A DNA stretch of 64,000 nucleotides from CAVQRC01 sp963715045 (GTDB lineage Bacteria > Planctomycetota > Planctomycetia > Pirellulales > Lacipirellulaceae): assembly GCA_963715045.1 (NCBI GenBank), contig CAVQRC010000004.1:1-64000 (forward strand), given 5' to 3'. How positions within the stretch are numbered: the stretch's first letter is position 1; every line of letters begins with the position of its first letter. The notes under the pieces are model-generated. The model made no database searches. It saw nothing but the letters and a program-made list of their open reading frames with translations, and was not told the DNA's origin. Below are positions 39,159 to 47,232 of this stretch, one piece after another. Made by a program: the position numbers and the translations under genes.

Positions 39159-39212
39159 GCCACCTTGTTTCCCGGCCGTGGGAGGCCTGGAACGGGGTTT
39201 TGAAAGGCGCTC
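39159..39212 (+). repeat. Dispersed repeat A, copy 2
   Basis: GCCACCTTGTTTCCCGGCCGTGGGAGGC followed by CGGGGTTTTGAAAGGCGCTC; ends exactly at the ATG of the next gene. The position of this element directly at a start codon may supply or disturb the leader. Confidence 0.6.
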
Positions 39213-40472
39213 ATGGCAGATAGGAAACTCGCGCTGCCGCGGATGGTCGGCGTACGGCAGGAATTCGATCGCGTTCAGGTTGCCGATATTCGGGCGGCCG
39301 TCCAGCGGCAGTTTCAGCAGCCGTGGCTGAAGGATCACCTCGGGACAGGATCGTCAGTTGCCATCACGGCCGGGAGTCGTGGCGTCGCCAACTTCGCCGA
39401 GATTCTGGGTGCCTGCGTCGACGAGGTGCGGGCGTGCGGAGGTGAGCCGTTCTTGTTTCCGGCCATGGGCAGTCACGGTGGCGGCACGGCGGAGGGCCAA
39501 CTCGAGGTTCTTGCCGGTTATGGGGTCACCGAGGCCACCTGTGGCTGTCCGATTCGAGCGTCAATGGAAACGGTCGAAGTGTTCGCCACGCGGCACGGCT
39601 TCTCCGTGCACGTCGACCGCCATGCGTACGAGGCGGATCAGATTCTCGTTGTGAATCGTGTCAAACCGCACACGATGTTCGTTGGCCCGATCGAGAGCGG
39701 GCTGTGCAAGATGATGCTGATCGGGATGGGAAAGAAAGCCGGCGCTGAAGCGTATCACGGGGCGATCCTGACGCACAGTTTCGCGGAACTGATCGACGCG
39801 GCGATCCCCCGGATACTCCGCGAGTTGCCGATTCTCGGCGGCCTGGCAATCGTCGAGAACGCCTACGAACAGACTGCCGCGATCGAGCTGATTCGGGCCG
39901 CCGAGATCCTGTCTGAGGAGCCGCGGTTGCTGGACCGCGCGCGGTCGCTGATGGCGCGACTTCCGCTGAACGAGATCGACGTGTTGATCATCGATGAAAT
40001 GGGCAAGAACATCAGCGGAACCGGGATCGACACGAATATCGTCGGCCGCAAGTTCGACGACAACAAGGCCGTCGCCGGCGAATTGCCAAAGGTGCTCAGA
40101 ATTGTCGCCCGCAGTCTCACGCCCGAATCGCACGGAAATGCCACGGGAATCGGAATCACTGACTTCATCACCCAGCGGCTGGCCGACGCCATCGACGTTC
40201 CCAAGACGCGGGTCAACTGCGTGACTTCGGGTCACATCGGGGCCGGCAAGATCCCACCAGTCTACGCGAACGATCGCGAGGCGATCGCCGCCGCGGTGAG
40301 TTGTATTGGCTTGCGCCCGCTGCGGGACGCGCGCATCGTGCGGATCAAGAATACGCTCGAACTGATCGATCTGGCGGTCAGCGAGCCATGCCTTCCCGAG
40401 TTGAAGCCCAACGCCGAGGTCGTGACGGAATCCTACCCGCTTCGATTCGCCGTCGACGGTTCACTTGCGTGA
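39213..40472 (+). CDS. LarA N-terminal-domain (lactate racemase-like) protein
   Basis: 419 residues. The N-terminal half has the LarA/DUF2088 pattern (VAITAGSRGVANFAEILGACVDEVRACGGEPFLFPAMGSHGGGTAEGQ, VNRVKPHTMFVGPIESGLCKMMLIGMGKKAGAE). Family members racemise lactate or other alpha-hydroxy acids with a nickel-pincer cofactor; this protein is a more distant relative, so the substrate is uncertain. Later sections (DVLIIDEMGKNISGTGIDTNIVGRK, GIGITDFITQRLADAIDVPKTRVNCVTSG) are not found in LarA proper and look specific to this subgroup. No larB/larC/larE neighbours are present. Confidence 0.75.
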   Translation: MADRKLALPRMVGVRQEFDRVQVADIRAAVQRQFQQPWLKDHLGTGSSVAITAGSRGVANFAEILGACVDEVRACGGEPFLFPAMGSHGGGTAEGQLEVLAGYGVTEATCGCPIRASMETVEVFATRHGFSVHVDRHAYEADQILVVNRVKPHTMFVGPIESGLCKMMLIGMGKKAGAEAYHGAILTHSFAELIDAAIPRILRELPILGGLAIVENAYEQTAAIELIRAAEILSEEPRLLDRARSLMARLPLNEIDVLIIDEMGKNISGTGIDTNIVGRKFDDNKAVAGELPKVLRIVARSLTPESHGNATGIGITDFITQRLADAIDVPKTRVNCVTSGHIGAGKIPPVYANDREAIAAAVSCIGLRPLRDARIVRIKNTLELIDLAVSEPCLPELKPNAEVVTESYPLRFAVDGSLA

Positions 40473-40582
40473 CGTCGAGAGATGGCGTGACGCGTGGTCG
40501 CTCGACGTCATCGCGCGCTCGCCGTGGCGTCACGGATTGCCCGGATCGCGTTCGCTGCCTGTCGCGCGAGTGGGCAACTCCC

Positions 40583-42823
40583 TTACAGCTCGAAGCTGAA
40601 GGTGTGCGAGATGTACCGCCAGATGCGGGTCCAGATCGTCTTGGGAGCCACTTGAATCTTGGCCGTACCGGTCAGCCCGACGCGGAGCGTGCCGGCCGGG
40701 TCGTCGATCGGGACCATCGCTTCGTACGATGTGCTGAGCGGCACGGGGCGGCCCGTGTCGTCGACTTCCGATGCCAGCGAGCCTCCTGACTGGCTGCTGA
40801 GACGTTGCGGGGTCGACTTCATCTCCTCCGAGGCGATGCTCTCGATGTACGACACGTGCTGAATGTTGCGATCGAATTCCTGGTCGAAAACCATCTCGAC
40901 CTGCTGGCCTTCCTCGACATCCTCCAGGTCCGACTGGTCGATCACGAGTTCGGCCTGCAGCTTGCCGGGCTCGCCGATGCGGCAGAACAGGCCCCGTTCG
41001 CCCGGTGTCAGGAACGCGCCCAGGTTCCGCTTCTGGAGCGGCGAGCCGGACCACTGGGGAAGCGCGTCGCCGTTATCGCCCGATACGAGCGGCGGCGGAA
41101 TCACCACACCGTCCTGGGGCGCGGTCAGCGTCAGCCGGGCACGATCTTCGTAGAGCTTGCCAAGCTGTTGCTCGATCGTGTCGAGCAATTCAAGCGTCGT
41201 GGCAATTTTGCCTCGGGCCGAGGCATCCTCGTACTGGATCTGCTCGAGACCACGGAGTTCCGCCTGGTAACTTGCCAGGGTGCCTTCCAGGCGGGCGATT
41301 TCGCGGTCGACGCTCAAGTTCGAGAGCGTCGCCAGGACCTCACCTTTGGCGACGCGTTGGCCCGGTTCGACCTTAATTGATTGCAGGGTACCTTCGACGG
41401 CGACGTACACCGGCTGGGAGTCACGCGGCTGGAGTTCGAGCTCGCAATACACGTGCGCCGGGAACGGGACGAGATACACACCGGCCACGAGGGCAGACAC
41501 GACGACCAGCGTGATATAGAGATTCTTCTTTTTCACTTTGGCCAGCCTCCCGGGCACCGAAAAGTACTTGTACAGTTTCCAGAACGGATGCACGAACAGA
41601 CCGTACATCGAGACGAGGGCAATCATCTGGCCGAGCGGTTTCAAGCCGTATGGTTCGAACACTTTGTTGAGGAACAACAGAATCGAGATCACGATAAACC
41701 AGCGGTAGAAGATGGACGCGATCGTGTAGACGGCGAACAGCCACTGGTTGCGTTTGGGCAGGAAGGGGTCTTCGGGTTCTTCGAGGCCCAGGCACCAGTG
41801 GCCCATCTTGCGGGTGAGGATTGTCGAAGCCTTCTGGCGAAGATTGGGGATTTCGACGATATCACTGAGAATGTAGTAGCCGTCGTACCGCAACAGGGGG
41901 TTGGCGTTGAACAGGATCGTGCTCACGCTACTGACGAACATGATGTTCAGGCAGAGGAAGTTGAGCGGTCCGGGTTCGCTGAACCACCACAGGAAGGTGG
42001 CAATCGAGGCGATCACGATCTCGACGTACATGCCGGCTGCCCCGATCGCGGCCCGATGCCAGCGATTGGGCAGCATCCACGAATCGGAGACGTTGCAGTA
42101 CAGACACGGCGTGAGCACGAGAAACATCACGCCCATCTCGTGGCATTCACCGCCGAAGTGTTTGCAGCTCATGCCGTGACCGAACTCGTGGATGACCTTG
42201 GTCACGGCCAGCACGATGCCCAGCCACAGCCAGTTCTTGGCCGCGAAGAACGATTCGAAATCAGGGAGTCGGGCGCGAAACACGTCGAACTGCACGGTGA
42301 CCAGCAGCAGCGCGAGCAGGGCCACCGTGAGATTGATGATCGTCATCGGCTTCGAGAAAAACCACCGCACGTACGGATACATGCGATTGAGCAGCCGCTC
42401 GGGATCGAATCCCTTGAAGCGAATCGCCAGCACGTTGGTGAACGTGCCAATCAGCTCCTTGCGACGCTTTTCGGATCGCCGCTTGCGAAGCTGGACGCCC
42501 TGCCCGGGTGCGGCCGTAATCACCAGCCCGCTCTTGTGCAGCATCCCGATAAACTGCTGCAGTTCCTCGACGCGAATCGTCTGCGGGGGAAACTCGGCCT
42601 CGAATCGCTCGACGATTTCATCGAGGCTCGACTCGCCGTCGAGCATGTTGAGAATCGCGAATTCTTCTTCTTCGAAGCGAAAGTAGTTCAGCCCGACCGG
42701 CTCTTTGACGACCCAGTAGATGCGACCCTGGTACCGCTGCCTCCGCGCGGAGAGATCCGGGCGCTTCCGAATCGGCAACCGCCGTGAGGAACTCGAGACC
42801 AGGCTGTCGGCTAAAGTGGCCAT
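40583..42823 (-). CDS. PqqD-like / M50 protease / HlyD fusion membrane protein
   Basis: 746 residues with three parts. Residues about 25-105 are PqqD-like (YWVVKEPVGLNYFRFEEEEFAILNMLDGESSLDEIVERFEAEF...LQQFIGMLHKSGLV). Residues about 150-450 form a polytopic M50 domain with HEFGH (212-216) and NANPLLRYDGYY as the third-ligand region. From about 460 one membrane segment leads to a HlyD/RND adaptor domain with biotinyl-lipoyl halves (VAVEGTLQSIKVEPGQRVAKGEVLATL) and a coiled-coil hairpin. Last of three co-oriented genes (46151 to 40583). Such proteins may handle a peptide or protein substrate; no transporter ATPase is near. Confidence 0.85.
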   Translation of the reverse strand: MATLADSLVSSSSRRLPIRKRPDLSARRQRYQGRIYWVVKEPVGLNYFRFEEEEFAILNMLDGESSLDEIVERFEAEFPPQTIRVEELQQFIGMLHKSGLVITAAPGQGVQLRKRRSEKRRKELIGTFTNVLAIRFKGFDPERLLNRMYPYVRWFFSKPMTIINLTVALLALLLVTVQFDVFRARLPDFESFFAAKNWLWLGIVLAVTKVIHEFGHGMSCKHFGGECHEMGVMFLVLTPCLYCNVSDSWMLPNRWHRAAIGAAGMYVEIVIASIATFLWWFSEPGPLNFLCLNIMFVSSVSTILFNANPLLRYDGYYILSDIVEIPNLRQKASTILTRKMGHWCLGLEEPEDPFLPKRNQWLFAVYTIASIFYRWFIVISILLFLNKVFEPYGLKPLGQMIALVSMYGLFVHPFWKLYKYFSVPGRLAKVKKKNLYITLVVVSALVAGVYLVPFPAHVYCELELQPRDSQPVYVAVEGTLQSIKVEPGQRVAKGEVLATLSNLSVDREIARLEGTLASYQAELRGLEQIQYEDASARGKIATTLELLDTIEQQLGKLYEDRARLTLTAPQDGVVIPPPLVSGDNGDALPQWSGSPLQKRNLGAFLTPGERGLFCRIGEPGKLQAELVIDQSDLEDVEEGQQVEMVFDQEFDRNIQHVSYIESIASEEMKSTPQRLSSQSGGSLASEVDDTGRPVPLSTSYEAMVPIDDPAGTLRVGLTGTAKIQVAPKTIWTRIWRYISHTFSFEL

Positions 42824-42829
42824 TTTCGA

Positions 42830-42954
42830 ATGACTAATGACGAATGACTAACTAATGACAAATGACAAATAACGAACGACCAGAGAATTTCTTTCCTTTG
42901 TCATTGGGGATTTGGTATTCCTTCGTCATTCTTCATTAGGCCTTCGTCATTGCC
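42830..42954. repeat. AATGACTA/AATGACAA repeat array
   Basis: GAATGACTAATGACGAATGACTAACTAATGACAAATGACAAATAACGAACGAC followed, after 15 bases, by the inverse words TTTGTCATTGGGGATTTGGTATTCC and CTTCGTCATTCTTCATTAGGCCTTCGTCATTGCC. The two halves could pair. It separates the M50-HlyD gene from the HlyD gene. Confidence 0.65.
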
Positions 42955-42955
42955 A

Positions 42956-43871
42956 TCAGGGGTCGGTGTGAATCGTCATGCGGACGAAGGACTCGTGCGG
43001 GAGCAGCCACAGGTCGTTCTTCCATCCGGTTCTGCACGGTGGCTTCGACCTGGAAGCGGTTGGTGACGCCGTCGACGGTCGAGCTGACGTAGGTGATCAC
43101 CCCTTCGAACTCGAGCGTCTTTCCGGCCGCTTGATACTCGACGGTGACGCGACGATTGCGGATGTCGCCGCGATCAAACTTTCGTGCGTCGACGTGCCCC
43201 TGGACGAGCATCTGGTTGAACTGCTGAATGCGGACGATCGGCTCTCCCTGCTGGACCCATTCGTTGGCGTAGCGTTGGAGTTCGACGACCTCGCACTCGA
43301 AGGGGGCCACGAGCTGGCGGCGAGCAACGGCCTGGGCGGCCGCTTCGGCTTCGACGGTCCGGGCCTGGGCATCAAATCCGGCGAGTTGCTGGTTGAGCGT
43401 TTCTTGATCGATCTGGGCGAGAGCCCGGTCATATTCGAGTTTGCGTTGCAGCTGTTCCATCTCCGGCACGCTGCCGGGACTTCGCTCATTGGCTTGCTTG
43501 GCCTTTGCTAAATTGGCTTCAGCGACCTTGGCAGCCTTCTCGGCATAGTCCACCGGAATCTTGCTTTCGGCCTGCAGCTTGGCCGACTCGGCCGCGTGCT
43601 GGGCGACCAGGTGCTTGGCAGCCGCTTCGGTGTCGTCAATCCGACCAAAGCCCTCGCCCTCGGAGAGGCGGCTTCCCCGGCGAACATCGAGCTCGACGAG
43701 CAGCCCGGCATCCTGCGCCGGGATTTCAATATCGCGAAATGCAACCACCGTGCAGCGATCGATCACCGGCACCTTCGACTCGGCGCCCTGGGCTGCAACC
43801 TGCGTAGCCAACATCGGAAGCATTAAGCTCACGATCGACACTGCGATCGGGAATCGGAATGCCATGGTCAA
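42956..43871 (-). CDS. HlyD/RND periplasmic adaptor protein (frameshifted near the end)
   Basis: About 304 residues. Signal peptide (MTMAFRFPIAVSIVSLMLPMLATQVAAQ), biotinyl-lipoyl segment (CTVVAFRDIEIPAQDAGLLVELDVRRGSRLSEGEGFGRID), alpha-helical hairpin with KAAKVAEANLAKAKQ, and a beta-barrel (APFECEVVELQRYANEWVQQGEPIVRI). After VQNRM the frame as written goes to ERPVAAPARV and a stop at 42936; one base restored gives KNDLWLLPHESFVRMTIHTDP and a TGA at 42956, the better end. Middle gene of the three-gene HlyD cluster. Confidence 0.82.
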
Positions 43872-43955
43872 GTCCCTTGGGGGTTTCGATGCTCAGAGAT
43901 TCCTGTGACACAACTGCACCACCAACCACGACAGTGCTGCGGCGACGTGTCCCTG

Positions 43956-46151
43956 CTACAGACGGAAGAGAACTTCCGATTGGAACCATCCGATCAGGTC
44001 GTGTAGCCACACGTACCCGATCGACGCTCGACCACACTGGACCCGGGCGGTGACGCCGGCTGCCGGTCGCTTTCCCTTGAAGGCCGGCGTGTCGAGCAAC
44101 TCAGGGTCGAATTCGACGGTGAGCTTCACGCTGTTTCCATCTTCGTCGCGGACTTCGGCAGATCGTTCGATCTCGGCCACGTAGCCCGTGAATTCCTCTT
44201 CGGGGTGAGTGGCGAGGATAAACCGGACCGGCAGTCGTTCATCGGCCGGAGCCTCGCCCGCCTGCTTGCGCGCCGCGAGATCCTGCATCGCTTCGGTGAT
44301 GTGCCCCATCCGGTGCTCGGGCATCAAGACCTCGATCACCCAGTCGGCGTCGTCCCCCGTCTTCGCGATTTCCATCAGCTGGTCGCCCCGCTTGAGCGGC
44401 CGTCCGAGCTGCAATCGCTCGCGAACCTGCCAGGTCACGACCTCGCCCCCGATCGGGGCGTGTACTTCGAGCAGGGCCCGCTGCTCGTTCAACAAACTCA
44501 ACTCCTCGACGTACTGCTGCCTCGACTCGAGTGCCATGCCGAGTTCCATATTGAGCTGTCGCTTCTCGGTGTTCGTGCGACGAATGGAGGAGTCGTTGAG
44601 GTCTTTTTCGAGGCTCGCGATTTTGCTTTCGACCTCTTTGATCTGACCGATGGTTTCGGTGAGCTCCTTTTCGAGGGCCTGGCTGGAAAGCGTCACTAAT
44701 GGGGCGCCTTCGGCGACCACGTCTCCATGGTCTACTTTGGTCTCATCGACCTCCGCATCGATCTGAGCGTAGACGAAGCGGCGTGTTTTGGGCTGCAGTT
44801 CCCCGCGGCCTTCGAGTTCGAAATCGGCGGGCCAGAGCGCGGCGAAGAGAATCACGCCCACGATCAGGGCGGTGATGGTAATCGTTTTGGGGAGCGTGCG
44901 GGCCCTCACGAGCCAGGTCGCCTTGCCGAGCGTCTTCCAGAGCGGCATCAAAAACAGGCTCTCGTGCTCCAGGGCGTTGGCCAGTGCCGTGGCGCCATGC
45001 TGCCGCACGACGGCGACCCGCTGGGCGAGTCCTTCGGGCGGGCGACTGTCGACCATCTGCTCGACGATCAACGCCCCGAAGGCCTTGGATGCCCGCGACA
45101 GATCCTCTCCTTCGGCCCGCAATTCTTCCTCGTCGATCGGGCGGACCAGCGGCAGGACGGCGACGGCCTTGGCGTGCGACTCATCGACGTATGCGTCGAG
45201 CGCGTCTTCGACCTGCGGCGCCAGGTCACTCGTGTCACCGGTGTACCACACATCTTCACCAGTCGCGGTGACCGCATCGGACAGACGGGACAACAATGCG
45301 ACCACATTCGAACGCTTGTCGAACATGTCTTGGCCACTGACCGCTTGAATGCGGCACCGCCCGCCGCGGCTGATCGCCACGCTGACCCGGTCGCAGCCAA
45401 TCAACCGCCGACCTTCGTTGGCGATGGTGAATGCCGATTGCTTGACGTCCAGCGACTGGTGGGCTGTTCGCGTGAAGGATTCGAGTTGCTCCCACAACGA
45501 CTGCTTCGACGAGAAGTGGCGGAGCCTCTGACCCTTGAGATAATCTCCGGCCAGTTCGCACATCTGTTGGAGGAAGTTCAAATAGCCCCGCTGTGTGGCG
45601 AGGCGGGCACCCGTTCGTTGAAAGACTTCGACGATCCCTTGCGGACCCTCGTCGTTGTGAACGGGCGCGAGCACGAGCAGGCAATCGGTGGGGTTGCCGG
45701 CTGCTTCTTCGTCTCCCAGCGCGGTCCCGCCCGCACCCGAATGGGGAGCGACGAGCATGCCCTGCTCTTCGCGAAGCACCTGCGTCAGCAGGCGTCCATG
45801 CTGCTGCTGTGCGGCCTCGCTCTCGATCAGCCCGGTCGCGGGCAGATTGATGTGGTACTGCAATCGCAATCCGCCGGTTTCACCAAGCGTCCACACGGCC
45901 CCGCCGATGGCAGCCAGGGCCTGCACGACCCGGTTCAACAGGGCATCGTAGAATTCGTCCGCAGAGACGTCGGACCGGGAGAGATCGGCAATCTCGTTGA
46001 CGAGCGCATGGATCTCGGCTTTGGCCTCGCGGACGGCTTCGGCGTCGACGCCGCTGGCACCACCCGAGGTATGGACCGTCTCCTCAGTAGCCGCGGCGGC
46101 AGACCGCGGTCCTTCGGAACCCGACGGATTGGAATAGTCAGAACTGCTCAA
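43956..46151 (-). CDS. GAF-HlyD membrane protein
   Basis: 731 residues. N-terminal soluble part with a helical segment and two GAF-like regions (FYDALLNRVVQALAAIGGAVWTL..., then QSAFTIANEGRRLIGCDRVSVAISRGGRCRIQAVSG), one membrane helix (TITITALIVGVILFAALW, about 425-443), and a C-terminal HlyD-type adaptor (GRGELQPKTRRFVYAQIDAEVDETKVDHGDVVAEGAPLVTL, coiled coil, APIGGEVVTWQVRERLQLGRPLKRGDQLMEIA). First gene of the cluster with 42956 and 40583; 84 bp separate it from the next. It may sense a ligand with the GAF part. Confidence 0.83.
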   Translation of the reverse strand: MSSSDYSNPSGSEGPRSAAAATEETVHTSGGASGVDAEAVREAKAEIHALVNEIADLSRSDVSADEFYDALLNRVVQALAAIGGAVWTLGETGGLRLQYHINLPATGLIESEAAQQQHGRLLTQVLREEQGMLVAPHSGAGGTALGDEEAAGNPTDCLLVLAPVHNDEGPQGIVEVFQRTGARLATQRGYLNFLQQMCELAGDYLKGQRLRHFSSKQSLWEQLESFTRTAHQSLDVKQSAFTIANEGRRLIGCDRVSVAISRGGRCRIQAVSGQDMFDKRSNVVALLSRLSDAVTATGEDVWYTGDTSDLAPQVEDALDAYVDESHAKAVAVLPLVRPIDEEELRAEGEDLSRASKAFGALIVEQMVDSRPPEGLAQRVAVVRQHGATALANALEHESLFLMPLWKTLGKATWLVRARTLPKTITITALIVGVILFAALWPADFELEGRGELQPKTRRFVYAQIDAEVDETKVDHGDVVAEGAPLVTLSSQALEKELTETIGQIKEVESKIASLEKDLNDSSIRRTNTEKRQLNMELGMALESRQQYVEELSLLNEQRALLEVHAPIGGEVVTWQVRERLQLGRPLKRGDQLMEIAKTGDDADWVIEVLMPEHRMGHITEAMQDLAARKQAGEAPADERLPVRFILATHPEEEFTGYVAEIERSAEVRDEDGNSVKLTVEFDPELLDTPAFKGKRPAAGVTARVQCGRASIGYVWLHDLIGWFQSEVLFRL

Positions 46152-46471
46152 GAGAAGCGTCGTGAGGAAATCGATGCACGAATGCGTGTATCATCGCGGT
46201 TTATCCCAAGGCCGTCAAAGGGCCGGGGTCTTCTTCAACTTACCAGCCCAGGCCATGGCCGCGACCCGCCCGCGGCGGCCGAAATCGCGATTTGCCCGGA
46301 GACCCGTCCGCACAAGACGCCCAACCGGCAGGATCGCTCGCTTTTCGCAGGGACGGCTGTCTTGGACGGATTCGGTGCAGGTGGTACGATACCGAAGTAA
46401 ATCGCCGCCCGTGCTAGCGATCACGCGTCCGCAGCTCGGAAGTCGGCTCCCTTTTTCCACCGGAATTGTGA

Positions 46472-46696
46472 ATGGCAAAACAGAAAGAAGAAGCCTTAGA
46501 AGTCGAGGGCGTGGTCACCCAGGCGCTGGCCAACACGCGTTTTCGTGTCGAGATCGAGGGCGGACATCTTGTCACCGCCCATGTCGCCGGCAAGATGCGA
46601 AAGCATTTCATCCGCATCGTCCCGGGCGACAAGGTCCGCGTTGAACTCTCTCCCTATGACCTGACCAAGGGTCGTATCACGTATCGCGAGCGTTAG
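46472..46696 (+). CDS. infA: Translation initiation factor IF-1
   Basis: 74 residues, the usual length, one S1/OB-fold domain: EVEGVVTQALANTRFRVEIEGGHLVTAHVAGKMRKHFIRIVPGDKVRVELSPYDLTKGRITYRER. It binds the ribosomal A site during initiation. Divergent from the HlyD cluster. Confidence 0.95.
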   Translation: MAKQKEEALEVEGVVTQALANTRFRVEIEGGHLVTAHVAGKMRKHFIRIVPGDKVRVELSPYDLTKGRITYRER

Positions 46697-46828
46697 CCAC
46701 GCACGCGTATCCGGCGGATTTGGTTGCCCGAGTCCTTTTACCGCGAGTCCTGCTACCGCAGAGATCAATACCGCGAGCCGGTTTTGACATCCGCGTAAGC
46801 TTGCCCGGATGCTGCGCGGCGGCGAAAA

Positions 46829-46872
46829 GAAAGCCGGGCTGCACGGTGAGGGGAGGGGTGCAACCCGGCTTC
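46829..46872. terminator. Strong hairpin downstream of infA
   Basis: AAGCCGGGCTGCAC and GTGCAACCCGGCTT pair over 13 of 14 positions around a G-rich loop. On the plus strand no T-run follows; on the minus strand TTTCTTTTC follows. It may terminate transcription on either side or stabilise the infA message. Confidence 0.45.
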
Positions 46873-47024
46873 GGGAAGGAGGCTCGGTTGTTCGTGTGGC
46901 AGTCGGCCGATTCAGGGCCGAGTGAAGTATTGCGACCACTGATTGTAGTGCCCTGACCGGGTGCTAGTGAACGCGGCAGGCCGTGAGTTGCGGAAGACCG
47001 CAAAGTGGGTCCTGTCGTCGGAAT

Positions 47025-47222
47025 TCATTCGGTGGGAGATTGCTGGCCATCTGATTTCAGATTGGAAGTCGATTGGGTTAGAAGAGGTGTCTTTGCCACC
47101 TTGTGTCCCGGCCGTGTGATGCCTGAAACCGTGTTTGACGCTCTGTTTTTTGGTGGTTCGGGTTCTTGATGTTCGCCGAGCCGGGCCACTTCTTGGCGGA
47201 GACTTTCGATGGCTTGCTCCAT
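47025..47222 (-). CDS. Small hypothetical protein after lgt
   Basis: 65 codons starting MEQAIESLRQEVARLGEHQEPE, 11 bp beyond the lgt stop in the same direction. The N-terminus looks like a short coiled coil; the rest (from about residue 27) is a translation of repeat A copy 3 and following sequence, so the gene may be cut by the repeat. No homology recognised. Confidence 0.35.
   Translation of the reverse strand: MEQAIESLRQEVARLGEHQEPEPPKNRASNTVSGITRPGHKVAKTPLLTQSTSNLKSDGQQSPTE
47095..47143 (+). repeat. Dispersed repeat A, copy 3
   Basis: GCCACCTTGTGTCCCGGCCGTGTGATGCC followed by TGAAACCGTGTTTGACGCTC. A more diverged copy of the elements at 9515 and 39159. Confidence 0.55.
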
Positions 47223-47232
47223 TTTTTGAGTC

